Shown here: piece by piece, positions 1-6,767 of the stretch
How the letters are laid out: each line of letters opens with the position of its first letter
Position numbering within the stretch: the stretch's first letter is position 1
Source of the DNA: Sediminibacterium sp.
GTDB lineage: Bacteria > Bacteroidota > Bacteroidia > Chitinophagales > Chitinophagaceae
Direction of reading: 5' to 3'
Length of the DNA stretch: 7,054 nt
Assembly (NCBI GenBank): GCA_017987615.1
Contig: JAGNTI010000068.1
Location: forward strand, 1 to 7,054
Notes under the pieces: generated by a model
What the model was told of the DNA's origin: nothing
Databases searched by the model: none
The model's input: the letters and a program-made list of their open reading frames with translations, nothing else
Made by a program: the position numbers and the translations under genes

Positions 1-2859
1 TGGTATCCCGTTAATAAAACAAAAGGCATTGTTGTAGCTGGCGAATCTGCTGCACTTAATGTTAAAATAGAAAACGGATTTTTAAAATGGTACTGCTCAC
101 CTGTTGCATTTTTTAATGACACATTAGAAATCGTTGTAGATGGCAAGCAAATAGTAAAAAAAGTAATTAATGCAAAGCCACTTCAAACAATAAGCGATTC
201 AATTAAAATTGGACTCGGGAAAACGGATCTTTCAATTTCACTAACCAAACAACAACTCACATGGAAAAGTGATCCTACATATAATGCGCTTTCTAGACCA
301 CTAGAAACGCCTGCAAAGTTTGAATGGAACACTGCAGAAGGCCTCGTTATTCAGGGCAAAGAGCTCATGGACCAGAAAATGTTTGCAGATGCTGCAATTA
401 AATTAAAGGAGGCTTTAACAAAAGACCCTTATCATTTACAAGGGCTCATTAAACTAGCTGAATTATACATTAGAAACGGTGAAGACCAAAAAGCATTTGA
501 TGTTTCTAAAACTGCTATATCTATTGATGCACACCATGGTGCAGCAAATTATTATTATGGCTTAAGTGCAACGCATTTGCATAAAGAGGCAGATGCTATT
601 GATGGCTTTAGCATTGCAACCATGAGTGTAGAATATAAATCAGCAGCATTAACAGAACTTGCAAAAATACATGCCCAACACAAAAGATGGGACAAAGCCC
701 TGTCCTACGCATCACTAGCAACGGATTATAATAAATACAATAGTGATGCCATCGCAATTCAAATAATAGCAAAGCAACAATTAGGCAATTTTTCCGGGGC
801 AAAACAATTGATTACAAATCTAGAAAAAGAGCAGCCTTTAAATTTGTATGTAAAATGGTTTACAAACAAACTTGCATTTAAAAATGAACTACCTGAAGAA
901 TCTATTCTAGAACTAGCCTCATTTTATGCCGACATAAAACTTGAATCAGAATTATTAAAAATATTAGAAGCGCTCCCTAATCATCCATTGGCTATTTATT
1001 GGAAAGCCTATTTACATAAATCCAATACGAGTAAAGCAAATGAATTATTAGCTAAAGCCAATATCGCATCAACATTACTCATATTTCCTTTTAGAACATC
1101 CTTTATACCTATTTTAAAATGGGCTGTAAAAAATAGTACAAGTTGGAAACCAGTTTATTATTTGGCCCTCTTACTACATGATAAAAATAAAAAAGAAGAA
1201 GCGTTACAAATAGTTACTGCATTAGGCACAACACCTACTGATGCTCACTTTTATGGACTTCGAGCTGTTTGGAATAAGGACCAGACAAATGCCAAAGAAT
1301 TAGACTTACAAAAAGCAATACAATTAGATCCATCTGCTTGGAGATATCAAAAACTACTCGTTCAACACTACCTCCAAACAAAAAATTATGATAAAGCACT
1401 TGTGATAGCAGAAAGTTTTAAAACACAAAACTCCAATGAAAATTTTATCATGGATATGCTTTTAGCTAAAACGCTACTGCTTAATAAAAAATACAAAGAA
1501 TGTGATAAGTTACTTTCAAGCATGGATGTTATTCCATTTGAAGGCTCTACCGACGGAAGAGCTTTATATTGGGAGGCGAAAATGATGCAAGCTGTTACTG
1601 CATTAAAAAATAAAAACTATAGAACTGCAATTCAATTTATACAAGAAGCGCAAGAATGGCCAGAAAATTTAGGTGCAGGTAAACCTTATGAGTCTGATAT
1701 TGACAGTAGGTTAGAACAGTACTTACAATATGCTTGTTTGAAACAACTAAACAAATTAGATAGCGCGCAAATATTACTTAAAAAAATTACTGCATTTAAA
1801 CCAGGTATTTACAACACCATTAGAAATTTTCAGGCAGCCAATAATTTAGTTACCAAGTGGGCTTACAATGAGCTACATGAAAGCTTTGATTGGAATGCAT
1901 GGATGCAAACTCAAATCAATAAATACCCTCAATTTAAAGAAACCTTTAACTGGGTATTAAGCAAAGCAAATAATAACAATGACAGTAGCCTAGCATCGGA
2001 AGATCCTTGGATGCGCGTTATTGATGAGAGTATGGAATCATTAGAACTCAATAATCATGATGCATATATTTTTATCCAAAAACCAGAAAGAAGAAATGAT
2101 CAAACAAAATGGGAACTAGTATGGGAGGATAATTTTAATACGGGATATTTAGACACTACTTACTGGAGTAAAATTGGTTTATTTTCTACCCCTAAATGGA
2201 AAATGCCTAAAGAAAAATGGAGAGACAATACAGGCTGCTTTAGATACATCACTGATACCGATGATAGGGTTGTGCAGTTTGATAATGAAAATATTATTTT
2301 AAGAGGCATTGTAAACAATGATACCATTAACGGAGATCCAAGACCTCTTTTAACAGGGGGCATTTATAGTTACAATAAATTTGCTTTTCAATACGGGCGC
2401 ATAGAAGTGCGTGCTAAATTAGATGCTGCCCATGGAGCTTGGCCTGCCATTTGGATGCTTTCTGAAAAAGATATGTATCCAAATCAAAACAATGGTGAAA
2501 TGGATATTATGGAAAGGCTCAATCATGATGGTTTTGCATATCAAACAACACACAATCATGCTACCATAACATTAAAACAGGAAACGCCTAAAAAATATAA
2601 CACCGGAAAAATTGACCCAAGCGGTTACAACACATACAGCGTAAGTTGGTACCCCGATAAATTAGTGTATGCTATTAATGGTATTGAAACCATCACCTAT
2701 CCAAAAGTTGCAGGTGGTAGTACGTATCAATGGCCCTTTGATCAGCCCTTTTACTTAATTATTGATCAACAACTTGAAGGCAGCTGGCCTGGCAAAGTCA
2801 CCAATTTAAAGGAGCTACCTATAAACATGACCGTTGATTGGGTTAAACTATATCAATAA
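1..2859 (+). CDS. DUF5107/TPR protein with C-terminal GH16 glycoside hydrolase domain (5' end missing)
   Basis: The reading frame is open from base 1, with no stop before the TAA at 2857-2859, so the gene begins upstream. The ATG at 367 is internal. 952 residues are visible. Residues 1-100 are beta-rich and resemble the end of a DUF5107 domain, a presumed sugar-binding fold often followed by TPRs. Residues about 113-280 and 415-510 are TPR-like helical pairs, for example the stretch with AIKLKEALTKDP. Residues about 704-952 form a complete GH16 domain: WELVWEDNF at its start, AWPAIWML at 813-820, then GEMDIMERL with predicted nucleophile E833, helper D835 and acid/base E838, and a terminal MTVDWVKLYQ strand. 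GH16 enzymes cleave beta-1,3 or beta-1,4 glucans and galactans; the E-x-D-x-x-E spacing is that of laminarinase-like members. Substrate is not determinable. Export is inferred, since the N-terminus is not visible. No type IX C-terminal sorting domain follows GH16. The GH16 and TPR assignments are firm; DUF5107 is less sure. Confidence 0.9.
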   Translation, partial: WYPVNKTKGIVVAGESAALNVKIENGFLKWYCSPVAFFNDTLEIVVDGKQIVKKVINAKPLQTISDSIKIGLGKTDLSISLTKQQLTWKSDPTYNALSRPLETPAKFEWNTAEGLVIQGKELMDQKMFADAAIKLKEALTKDPYHLQGLIKLAELYIRNGEDQKAFDVSKTAISIDAHHGAANYYYGLSATHLHKEADAIDGFSIATMSVEYKSAALTELAKIHAQHKRWDKALSYASLATDYNKYNSDAIAIQIIAKQQLGNFSGAKQLITNLEKEQPLNLYVKWFTNKLAFKNELPEESILELASFYADIKLESELLKILEALPNHPLAIYWKAYLHKSNTSKANELLAKANIASTLLIFPFRTSFIPILKWAVKNSTSWKPVYYLALLLHDKNKKEEALQIVTALGTTPTDAHFYGLRAVWNKDQTNAKELDLQKAIQLDPSAWRYQKLLVQHYLQTKNYDKALVIAESFKTQNSNENFIMDMLLAKTLLLNKKYKECDKLLSSMDVIPFEGSTDGRALYWEAKMMQAVTALKNKNYRTAIQFIQEAQEWPENLGAGKPYESDIDSRLEQYLQYACLKQLNKLDSAQILLKKITAFKPGIYNTIRNFQAANNLVTKWAYNELHESFDWNAWMQTQINKYPQFKETFNWVLSKANNNNDSSLASEDPWMRVIDESMESLELNNHDAYIFIQKPERRNDQTKWELVWEDNFNTGYLDTTYWSKIGLFSTPKWKMPKEKWRDNTGCFRYITDTDDRVVQFDNENIILRGIVNNDTINGDPRPLLTGGIYSYNKFAFQYGRIEVRAKLDAAHGAWPAIWMLSEKDMYPNQNNGEMDIMERLNHDGFAYQTTHNHATITLKQETPKKYNTGKIDPSGYNTYSVSWYPDKLVYAINGIETITYPKVAGGSTYQWPFDQPFYLIIDQQLEGSWPGKVTNLKELPINMTVDWVKLYQ

Positions 2860-2863
2860 AAAG

Positions 2864-2891
2864 CCCCCATTAAATGCTAACTTAATGGGGG
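2864..2891 (-). terminator. Intrinsic terminator hairpin between convergent genes
   Basis: A perfect 10-bp stem (CCCCCATTAA at 2864-2873 pairing with TTAATGGGGG at 2882-2891) encloses an 8-base loop. Read on the minus strand, the stem is followed by CTTTTTATTGATA, a proper T-tract, so it best terminates the porin gene ending at 2919. On the plus strand it lies 4 bases after the stop of the GH16 gene but is followed by more G and mixed sequence, so it is a poorer terminator in that direction, though it may protect the transcript end. The right arm runs into a tract of nine G (2887-2895), which allows the stem to pair in several registers. Confidence 0.75.
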
Positions 2892-2918
2892 GGGGTAGTA
2901 TCTTAGGATGCGTTTGAA

Positions 2919-4130
2919 TTAAAAGTTTATTTGGGCTTGAATCCTTAAAAGACTTCCTTTTTGTAAATTATTTTGTAATCTAAAATCTTCAAATCTTCTG
3001 TTTGAAAAAGTATACATCGTAACTAGTTCAAAGTTTTTATTTGGCTGCCACTCTATACCCACTTCAAATTCCTTTACTTCATATGATCTAGCGTCTAACT
3101 CGTGCTTTTTACCGCCATTATAATACTGATACCTGCTAAAAGGAATGATTACTTGTTTGCCTACATTTTTCTTGAAAGAAGCCGTTATATAACCACCTCT
3201 TAAGTTTGTTAATTCAATAGAATCAGTCAATTTATTAAATTGAGGACCTCTACCAATATTGTATTCTGCCTGAATTCCAAAAGGTTTTGGATACAGAATA
3301 AATGAAGCAGCTACCCTTTCGTCAGTATAGGCTTTGGATTTGTTTATTTTTACGTTGGTGCTTAATTGGTCTGCTGTTAAAACATATTCTCCTTTATAAG
3401 CCTGAATTCCTGCCTCAATAATTTGATTTTTAATTTCAAACGGATAAGATAAACGAACTACAGCATGAGGTGTATTATTGGCTTCTGTTTTGTTGGCTGT
3501 TTGGCCATTGTACAATCCAAACGCAAAAACACCATAGTCGCCGGACCCTTTTAAACCCTCACTTACTAAACTAGAGAACAACTTTCTTGTTTTAGTGGGT
3601 GCCCAATAAAAAAAGGCCCCTAAATCTCTTTCATTAGAAACCGAGCTGTTTAATGCGTCATTTCTATCTAAAGGCAATCTGTTCTGACTAGACTGCATGT
3701 TTTCAAAACCAAAAGGCACTTTACTTTGCCCCACTCTCACTCTATATTCATTATTAGCACTCAGCCCGATGTCTGCATAAGCATCTCGTATTTGAGCAAA
3801 ATTGCCAGCTGTTGATGATGGACTACTCGCTAAATCGGGTTGTATATAAAAATAAACACGGTCATTTATCTGACCACTAAAAATCAAACGAGCACGACGT
3901 ATGAAAAAACCACCATTTTCACCCCAACTTTTATCACATTGATCACATTTTAAGAGTGGATTTGTCTCTAATAAACGGTTATACCTTACCTGTAAATAAC
4001 CCCTTAACTGAATGGACTCAAACCATTGCTTGGTTACGGGCTTAACTTGAGCAACTAAACTGTTAGTGGTTAAAATGAGTACTAAAGCAACGAGGAGACT
4101 GACTTTCACAATGGATTTGTTAGATATCAT
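2919..4130 (-). CDS. Phosphate-selective porin O/P family outer-membrane protein
   Basis: A 403-residue protein, close to the usual size of OprO/OprP-type porins, which form outer-membrane beta-barrel channels favouring phosphate or polyphosphate. Residues 1-27 are a Sec signal peptide: a basic start, a hydrophobic core VSLLVALVLIL, and likely cleavage after LVA27 before Q28. Family-like segments follow: FFIRRARLIFSG (75-86), FYIQPDL (94-100), RDAYADI (115-121), VRVGQSKVPFG (131-141) and NERDLG (166-171). Alternating beta strands run to a C-terminal aromatic residue (QAQINF), as expected for insertion by the BAM machinery. The start is fixed by an in-frame stop two codons upstream of the ATG. 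It is divergent from the DUF47-PiT operon, which supports a phosphate role, but family members in Bacteroidota may carry other anions, so specificity is inferred. An early predicted loop holds C62 and C65. Confidence 0.88.
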   Translation of the reverse strand: MISNKSIVKVSLLVALVLILTTNSLVAQVKPVTKQWFESIQLRGYLQVRYNRLLETNPLLKCDQCDKSWGENGGFFIRRARLIFSGQINDRVYFYIQPDLASSPSSTAGNFAQIRDAYADIGLSANNEYRVRVGQSKVPFGFENMQSSQNRLPLDRNDALNSSVSNERDLGAFFYWAPTKTRKLFSSLVSEGLKGSGDYGVFAFGLYNGQTANKTEANNTPHAVVRLSYPFEIKNQIIEAGIQAYKGEYVLTADQLSTNVKINKSKAYTDERVAASFILYPKPFGIQAEYNIGRGPQFNKLTDSIELTNLRGGYITASFKKNVGKQVIIPFSRYQYYNGGKKHELDARSYEVKEFEVGIEWQPNKNFELVTMYTFSNRRFEDFRLQNNLQKGSLLRIQAQINF

Positions 4131-4157
4131 GTATTATCTTTTTGTTAACAACAGACG

Positions 4158-4165
4158 CAAAATTG
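4158..4165 (-). promoter_or_regulatory. Candidate -7 element of the porin promoter
   Basis: On the minus strand this reads CAATTTTG, one mismatch from the Bacteroidota -7 consensus TAnnTTTG, 27 bases upstream of the porin start codon. No TTG sits at the usual distance for a -33 box; the nearest is only 15 bases away. Instead, the 11-bp repeat array begins about 18 bases upstream, in the place a transcription activator would occupy. The call rests on motif similarity and position alone. Confidence 0.3.
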
Positions 4166-4171
4166 TAAATC

Positions 4172-4215
4172 CTATATTAACAAATTGTTACGCGAACGTT
4201 ACGGAATTGTTACCA
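4172..4215 (-). promoter_or_regulatory. Pho-box-like array of 11-bp repeats upstream of the porin gene
   Basis: On the plus strand GTTAC occurs at 4187, 4198 and 4209, each exactly 11 bp apart, and a weaker unit with the same TTA core sits 11 bp further left (ATTAA at 4176). The outer two perfect units share the nine bases AATTGTTAC (4183-4191 and 4205-4213). Seen from the porin, the units read GTAACAATT, GTAACGTTC and GTAACAATT. Direct repeats at one helical turn are the known binding geometry of PhoB/PhoP-type response regulators (TGTCA-type units in Escherichia coli, TTAACA-type in Bacillus). The array ends 42 to 85 bases before the porin start codon, a fitting activator position. That the regulator is a PhoB homologue is inferred from the phosphate genes on both sides. 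Confidence 0.5.
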
Positions 4216-4249
4216 AGTGGCAGAAGGATACCTAAATAGCAATTTTATT

Positions 4250-4280
4250 ATTGATTATCAATCACTTATGTTAATTAACA
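4250..4280. repeat. Two small palindromes in the divergent regulatory region
   Basis: ATTGA-TTA-TCAAT (4250-4262) is a perfect inverted repeat with a 3-base centre. TGTTAATTAACA (4269-4280) is a perfect 12-bp palindrome and contains the half-site TTAACA on both strands. They lie upstream of the candidate promoter of the DUF47-PiT operon and could be operators, but small AT-rich palindromes arise easily by chance. Confidence 0.25.
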
Positions 4281-4298
4281 ATTTGATAATATACCTAA

Positions 4299-4330
4299 TT
4301 GAGCGAGGATAGCAGATTTTGCCACCTTTG
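4299..4330 (+). promoter_or_regulatory. Candidate promoter of the DUF47-PiT operon
   Basis: TTG at 4299-4301 and CACCTTTG at 4323-4330 are separated by 21 bases and match the Bacteroidota -33/-7 pattern (TTG, then TAnnTTTG) with one mismatch in the -7 box. Transcription would start near 4337, leaving a short leader of about 20 bases before the ATG at 4358. The leader is A/T-rich with no Shine-Dalgarno sequence, as is common in this phylum. Confidence 0.4.
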
Positions 4331-4357
4331 GTATGTTATTTTAAAAAAATCTAAATC

Positions 4358-5005
4358 ATGGACTTTAATTCAATTTTCAAAGTATTCTTACCAAAAGACC
4401 GCGTATTCTATCAGTTATTTGAAGACGTGGCAGAACACGTACACCAAATGGGTGTCAAACTCAAAGAGATGGTGAATGAGGCTGACGCAGATAAACGAGC
4501 CAGCATTTTAGCACAAATTGAATCATTAGAGCATACCAACGACGACTTAACCCATAACATTTTTACAGAGCTTGGAAGAAACTTTATCACACCATTTGAT
4601 AGAGAAGATATTCACTACCTAGCTACTTCATTAGATGATATCGCAGATTACATTTACGCTTCTGCTAAAAAAATTAATTTTTACAAAATCAATCCTAACG
4701 ATTTAGGTATTCATAAATTAACGGAACTTATTTTACAAGGCACCATCGAAACTAAAAAAGCGGTAATGGGTCTTCGCGATATGAAAAATATCAAAGGGAT
4801 GACAGATGCAATGATTAAAGTAAATAGCATCGAAAATCAAGCTGATGATGTGTTTGATATGAGTATCGAAAAATTATTTGAACAAGAGAATGATTTTAAA
4901 GTAATCATCAAAAAAAGAGAGATCTATCAAGTACTTGAAATTGCTACCGACAAAATCGAAGATGTTTCGAATGTAATTGAATCTATTATTATCAAGTACG
5001 CTTAA
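4358..5005 (+). CDS. DUF47 (PhoU-like) phosphate transport regulator
   Basis: A 215-residue, almost wholly helical, cytoplasmic protein of the DUF47 family, distant relatives of PhoU. Family hallmarks are FITPFDREDI (76-85), SLDDIAD (91-97), a second acidic helix with SIENQADDVFD (157-167), and the C-terminal helix EIATDKIEDVSNVIE (194-208). The acidic E/D-x-x-x-D patterns match PhoU-type metal-binding motifs. It is full length, and the start is fixed by an in-frame TAA two codons upstream of the ATG. It is followed after 10 bases by the PiT transporter gene, the classic DUF47-pit pairing. In this arrangement DUF47 proteins are thought to modulate the activity of the adjacent transporter; that role is inferred from family and context. 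Confidence 0.92.
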   Translation: MDFNSIFKVFLPKDRVFYQLFEDVAEHVHQMGVKLKEMVNEADADKRASILAQIESLEHTNDDLTHNIFTELGRNFITPFDREDIHYLATSLDDIADYIYASAKKINFYKINPNDLGIHKLTELILQGTIETKKAVMGLRDMKNIKGMTDAMIKVNSIENQADDVFDMSIEKLFEQENDFKVIIKKREIYQVLEIATDKIEDVSNVIESIIIKYA

Positions 5006-5015
5006 TTCAAGTTTA

Positions 5016-6728
5016 ATGAGTTTATTAATTGTAATCATTGCGCTTGCGCTAATATTTGACTACATCAATGGTTTTCATGATGCAGCAAACTCAATCGCTA
5101 CGGTTGTTTCAACAAAAGTATTAACGCCATTTCAGGCTGTATTATGGGCGGCGCTTTTCAACTGTGTTGCATACTTTATTTTTAAAGACCATGCAGTAGC
5201 CAACTCCATTAGCAAAACAGTTTATAAAGATTTTATTACACTACCTGTTATTTTTTCAGGATTATTGGCTGCTATTTTTTGGAATTTACTTACCTGGTGG
5301 TATGGTATTCCGTCTTCCTCTTCGCATACCTTAATTGGTGGATTTGCTGGAGCTGCTATAGCACACGCTCTTACTGTTAAAGGCATCAATTACCCTTGGG
5401 CAAAAATTGTAGATAGTCATACTATTTTAATGACTGTACTTTTCATTTTTTTAGCGCCTATTATTGGTATTGTAATATCCGTATTTATTACCCTGGTTAC
5501 TATTATGCGTAACATATGGATTCGGATAGCAATTATTATTGCTGTAACACTTGGTACTGCAGTATTATTTGACAATTTCGAAAACAATAAAATGAACGAA
5601 AACGTTCAGAAGTTTTATGGAATTGATAAATACAAAAAAGAGGTTGCAAGCATTAATGACGAGCTAAAAACAAAACAAGGTGATAGCGCTTTACTTGCAA
5701 AACTTGCACTCAATCAAGAAAAATTAGAAAAGGCAACGGTTTATTATAATCATATTAAACCCTTAGTTAATGACTTTGATAATTCAAGTGCAATATCTAT
5801 AGCAAAAATAGCAAATGATAGCGGATGGCTTAAAAGTGCTGCTGCTAGCAAAATTAAAGATGCTGTTAGAAATGCAAACGACTACTTAGTATTAGAATCT
5901 AAAGCGCCATCAGACAAAGCAGTAAAAGCCGAATACGATATTGCAAAAGAGAAAACAGAAGGCTATAAAGAACCTTTAAAATTATATCTAGCTGGTGAGA
6001 TTTCTGTAGACTCTGCTATCAAAGCAGTAAATGCAATTTATCCGATTAAGCCACAAAACATAGATAAAGTAAAAGGTAAAATTGAAAAATTTAATATCGA
6101 AAAGTCTTTTGCAGGTGAAATTGACAAGGCAGATAACTCCATGATTGTTTACGGAATTTTACTTTCTTCTTTATTTTTTATACTTATCTATATCTATGTA
6201 GAAAAAGTAAAAACACCGACTGCATATACGGTAGCTAATATGTTCAAGAAATTACAGCTCTTTAGCTCGGCCGCATTTAGTGTTGGTCATGGAGGTAATG
6301 ATGCTCAAAAAGTAATGGGTATTATTGGTGCTGCGTTAATTGCGAGTGGAAATATTCAAGATTTTGGTCAGCTACCAAGCTGGGTGCCTGTTGCTTGTTA
6401 TTTAGCTATTGGCCTTGGAACAATGAGTGGTGGTTGGAAAATCGTAAAAACAATGGGTTCAAAAATCACCAAAGTAACACCATTAGAAGGCGTTGCTGCA
6501 GAAACTGCTGGTGCGTTTACCTTGTTTTTTACAGGACAAATGGGTATCCCAGTATCAACTACACATACCATTACAGGTTCTATTATTGGAGTGGGTGCTA
6601 CTAAACGTTTAAGTGCGGTTAGATGGGGCGTAACAACCAATTTATTATGGGCTTGGATACTTACCATTCCTGTGAGTGCAACGCTTGCTGCCATCACTTA
6701 CTTTATTGTAACTTATTTTGTAAAATAG
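5016..6728 (+). CDS. pit: PiT-family inorganic phosphate transporter with large central insert
   Basis: An inner-membrane symporter that imports inorganic phosphate, in the family as metal-phosphate with H+ or Na+. Both inverted halves are present. The N-terminal half has GFHDAAN (19-25) and GIPSSSSHT (97-105). The C-terminal half has GHGGNDAQ (424-431) and GIPVSTTHT (510-518). Hydrophobic segments lie at about 2-17, 38-56, 74-94, 103-121, 135-163 and 169-185, and resume at 376. Residues about 187-375 form a hydrophilic, Lys/Asp/Ala-rich, probably helical insert, making the protein 570 residues against 499 for Escherichia coli PitA. The ATG at 5016 is preferred: it lies 10 bases after the DUF47 stop and gives the usual family N-terminus. 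An in-frame ATG at 4977 would add 13 residues and overlap DUF47. It is co-transcribed with DUF47. Confidence 0.93.
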   Translation: MSLLIVIIALALIFDYINGFHDAANSIATVVSTKVLTPFQAVLWAALFNCVAYFIFKDHAVANSISKTVYKDFITLPVIFSGLLAAIFWNLLTWWYGIPSSSSHTLIGGFAGAAIAHALTVKGINYPWAKIVDSHTILMTVLFIFLAPIIGIVISVFITLVTIMRNIWIRIAIIIAVTLGTAVLFDNFENNKMNENVQKFYGIDKYKKEVASINDELKTKQGDSALLAKLALNQEKLEKATVYYNHIKPLVNDFDNSSAISIAKIANDSGWLKSAAASKIKDAVRNANDYLVLESKAPSDKAVKAEYDIAKEKTEGYKEPLKLYLAGEISVDSAIKAVNAIYPIKPQNIDKVKGKIEKFNIEKSFAGEIDKADNSMIVYGILLSSLFFILIYIYVEKVKTPTAYTVANMFKKLQLFSSAAFSVGHGGNDAQKVMGIIGAALIASGNIQDFGQLPSWVPVACYLAIGLGTMSGGWKIVKTMGSKITKVTPLEGVAAETAGAFTLFFTGQMGIPVSTTHTITGSIIGVGATKRLSAVRWGVTTNLLWAWILTIPVSATLAAITYFIVTYFVK

Positions 6729-6733
6729 AAACG

Positions 6734-6767
6734 AGCTTAAAATTTAGGACATCTTAATTTAAAAGCT
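6734..6767. terminator. Probable bidirectional terminator hairpin between pit and the PorP/SprF gene
   Basis: AGCTTAAAATTTAG (6734-6747) can pair with CTTAATTTAAAAGCT (6753-6767) around a 5-base loop: 12 base pairs with one bulge and two mismatches. It starts 6 bases after the pit stop codon and is followed by TTGCTTTTATT on the plus strand. On the minus strand it is followed by CGTTTCTATTTTA, so both convergent transcripts get a T-rich tail. The hairpin overlaps the stop codon of the minus-strand gene. The stem is AT-rich and imperfect, so confidence is moderate. An overlapping alternative is TAAAAGC-TTT-GCTTTTA at 6760-6776. Confidence 0.4.

Noticed and set aside
608..802. Short minus-strand open frame within the TPR region
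   Set aside because: It is antisense to well-supported coding sequence with no family resemblance or start context. The same applies to 2160-2363 (minus) and 6395-6604 (plus).
367..2859. ATG at 367 as the start of the GH16 gene
   Set aside because: The frame is open and protein-like from base 1, the ATG falls inside a TPR helix, and no intergenic or promoter-like sequence precedes it.
4977..5015. Upstream ATG for pit adding 13 residues
   Set aside because: It would overlap the DUF47 gene by 29 bases and add a Ser/Asn-rich extension before the hydrophobic first helix. The ATG at 5016 fits family N-termini and operon spacing better, though this is not proven.
6398..6697. 99-codon open frame antisense to the end of pit
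   Set aside because: It mirrors a conserved PiT region in another frame and has no recognisable protein features; treated as a shadow of pit.
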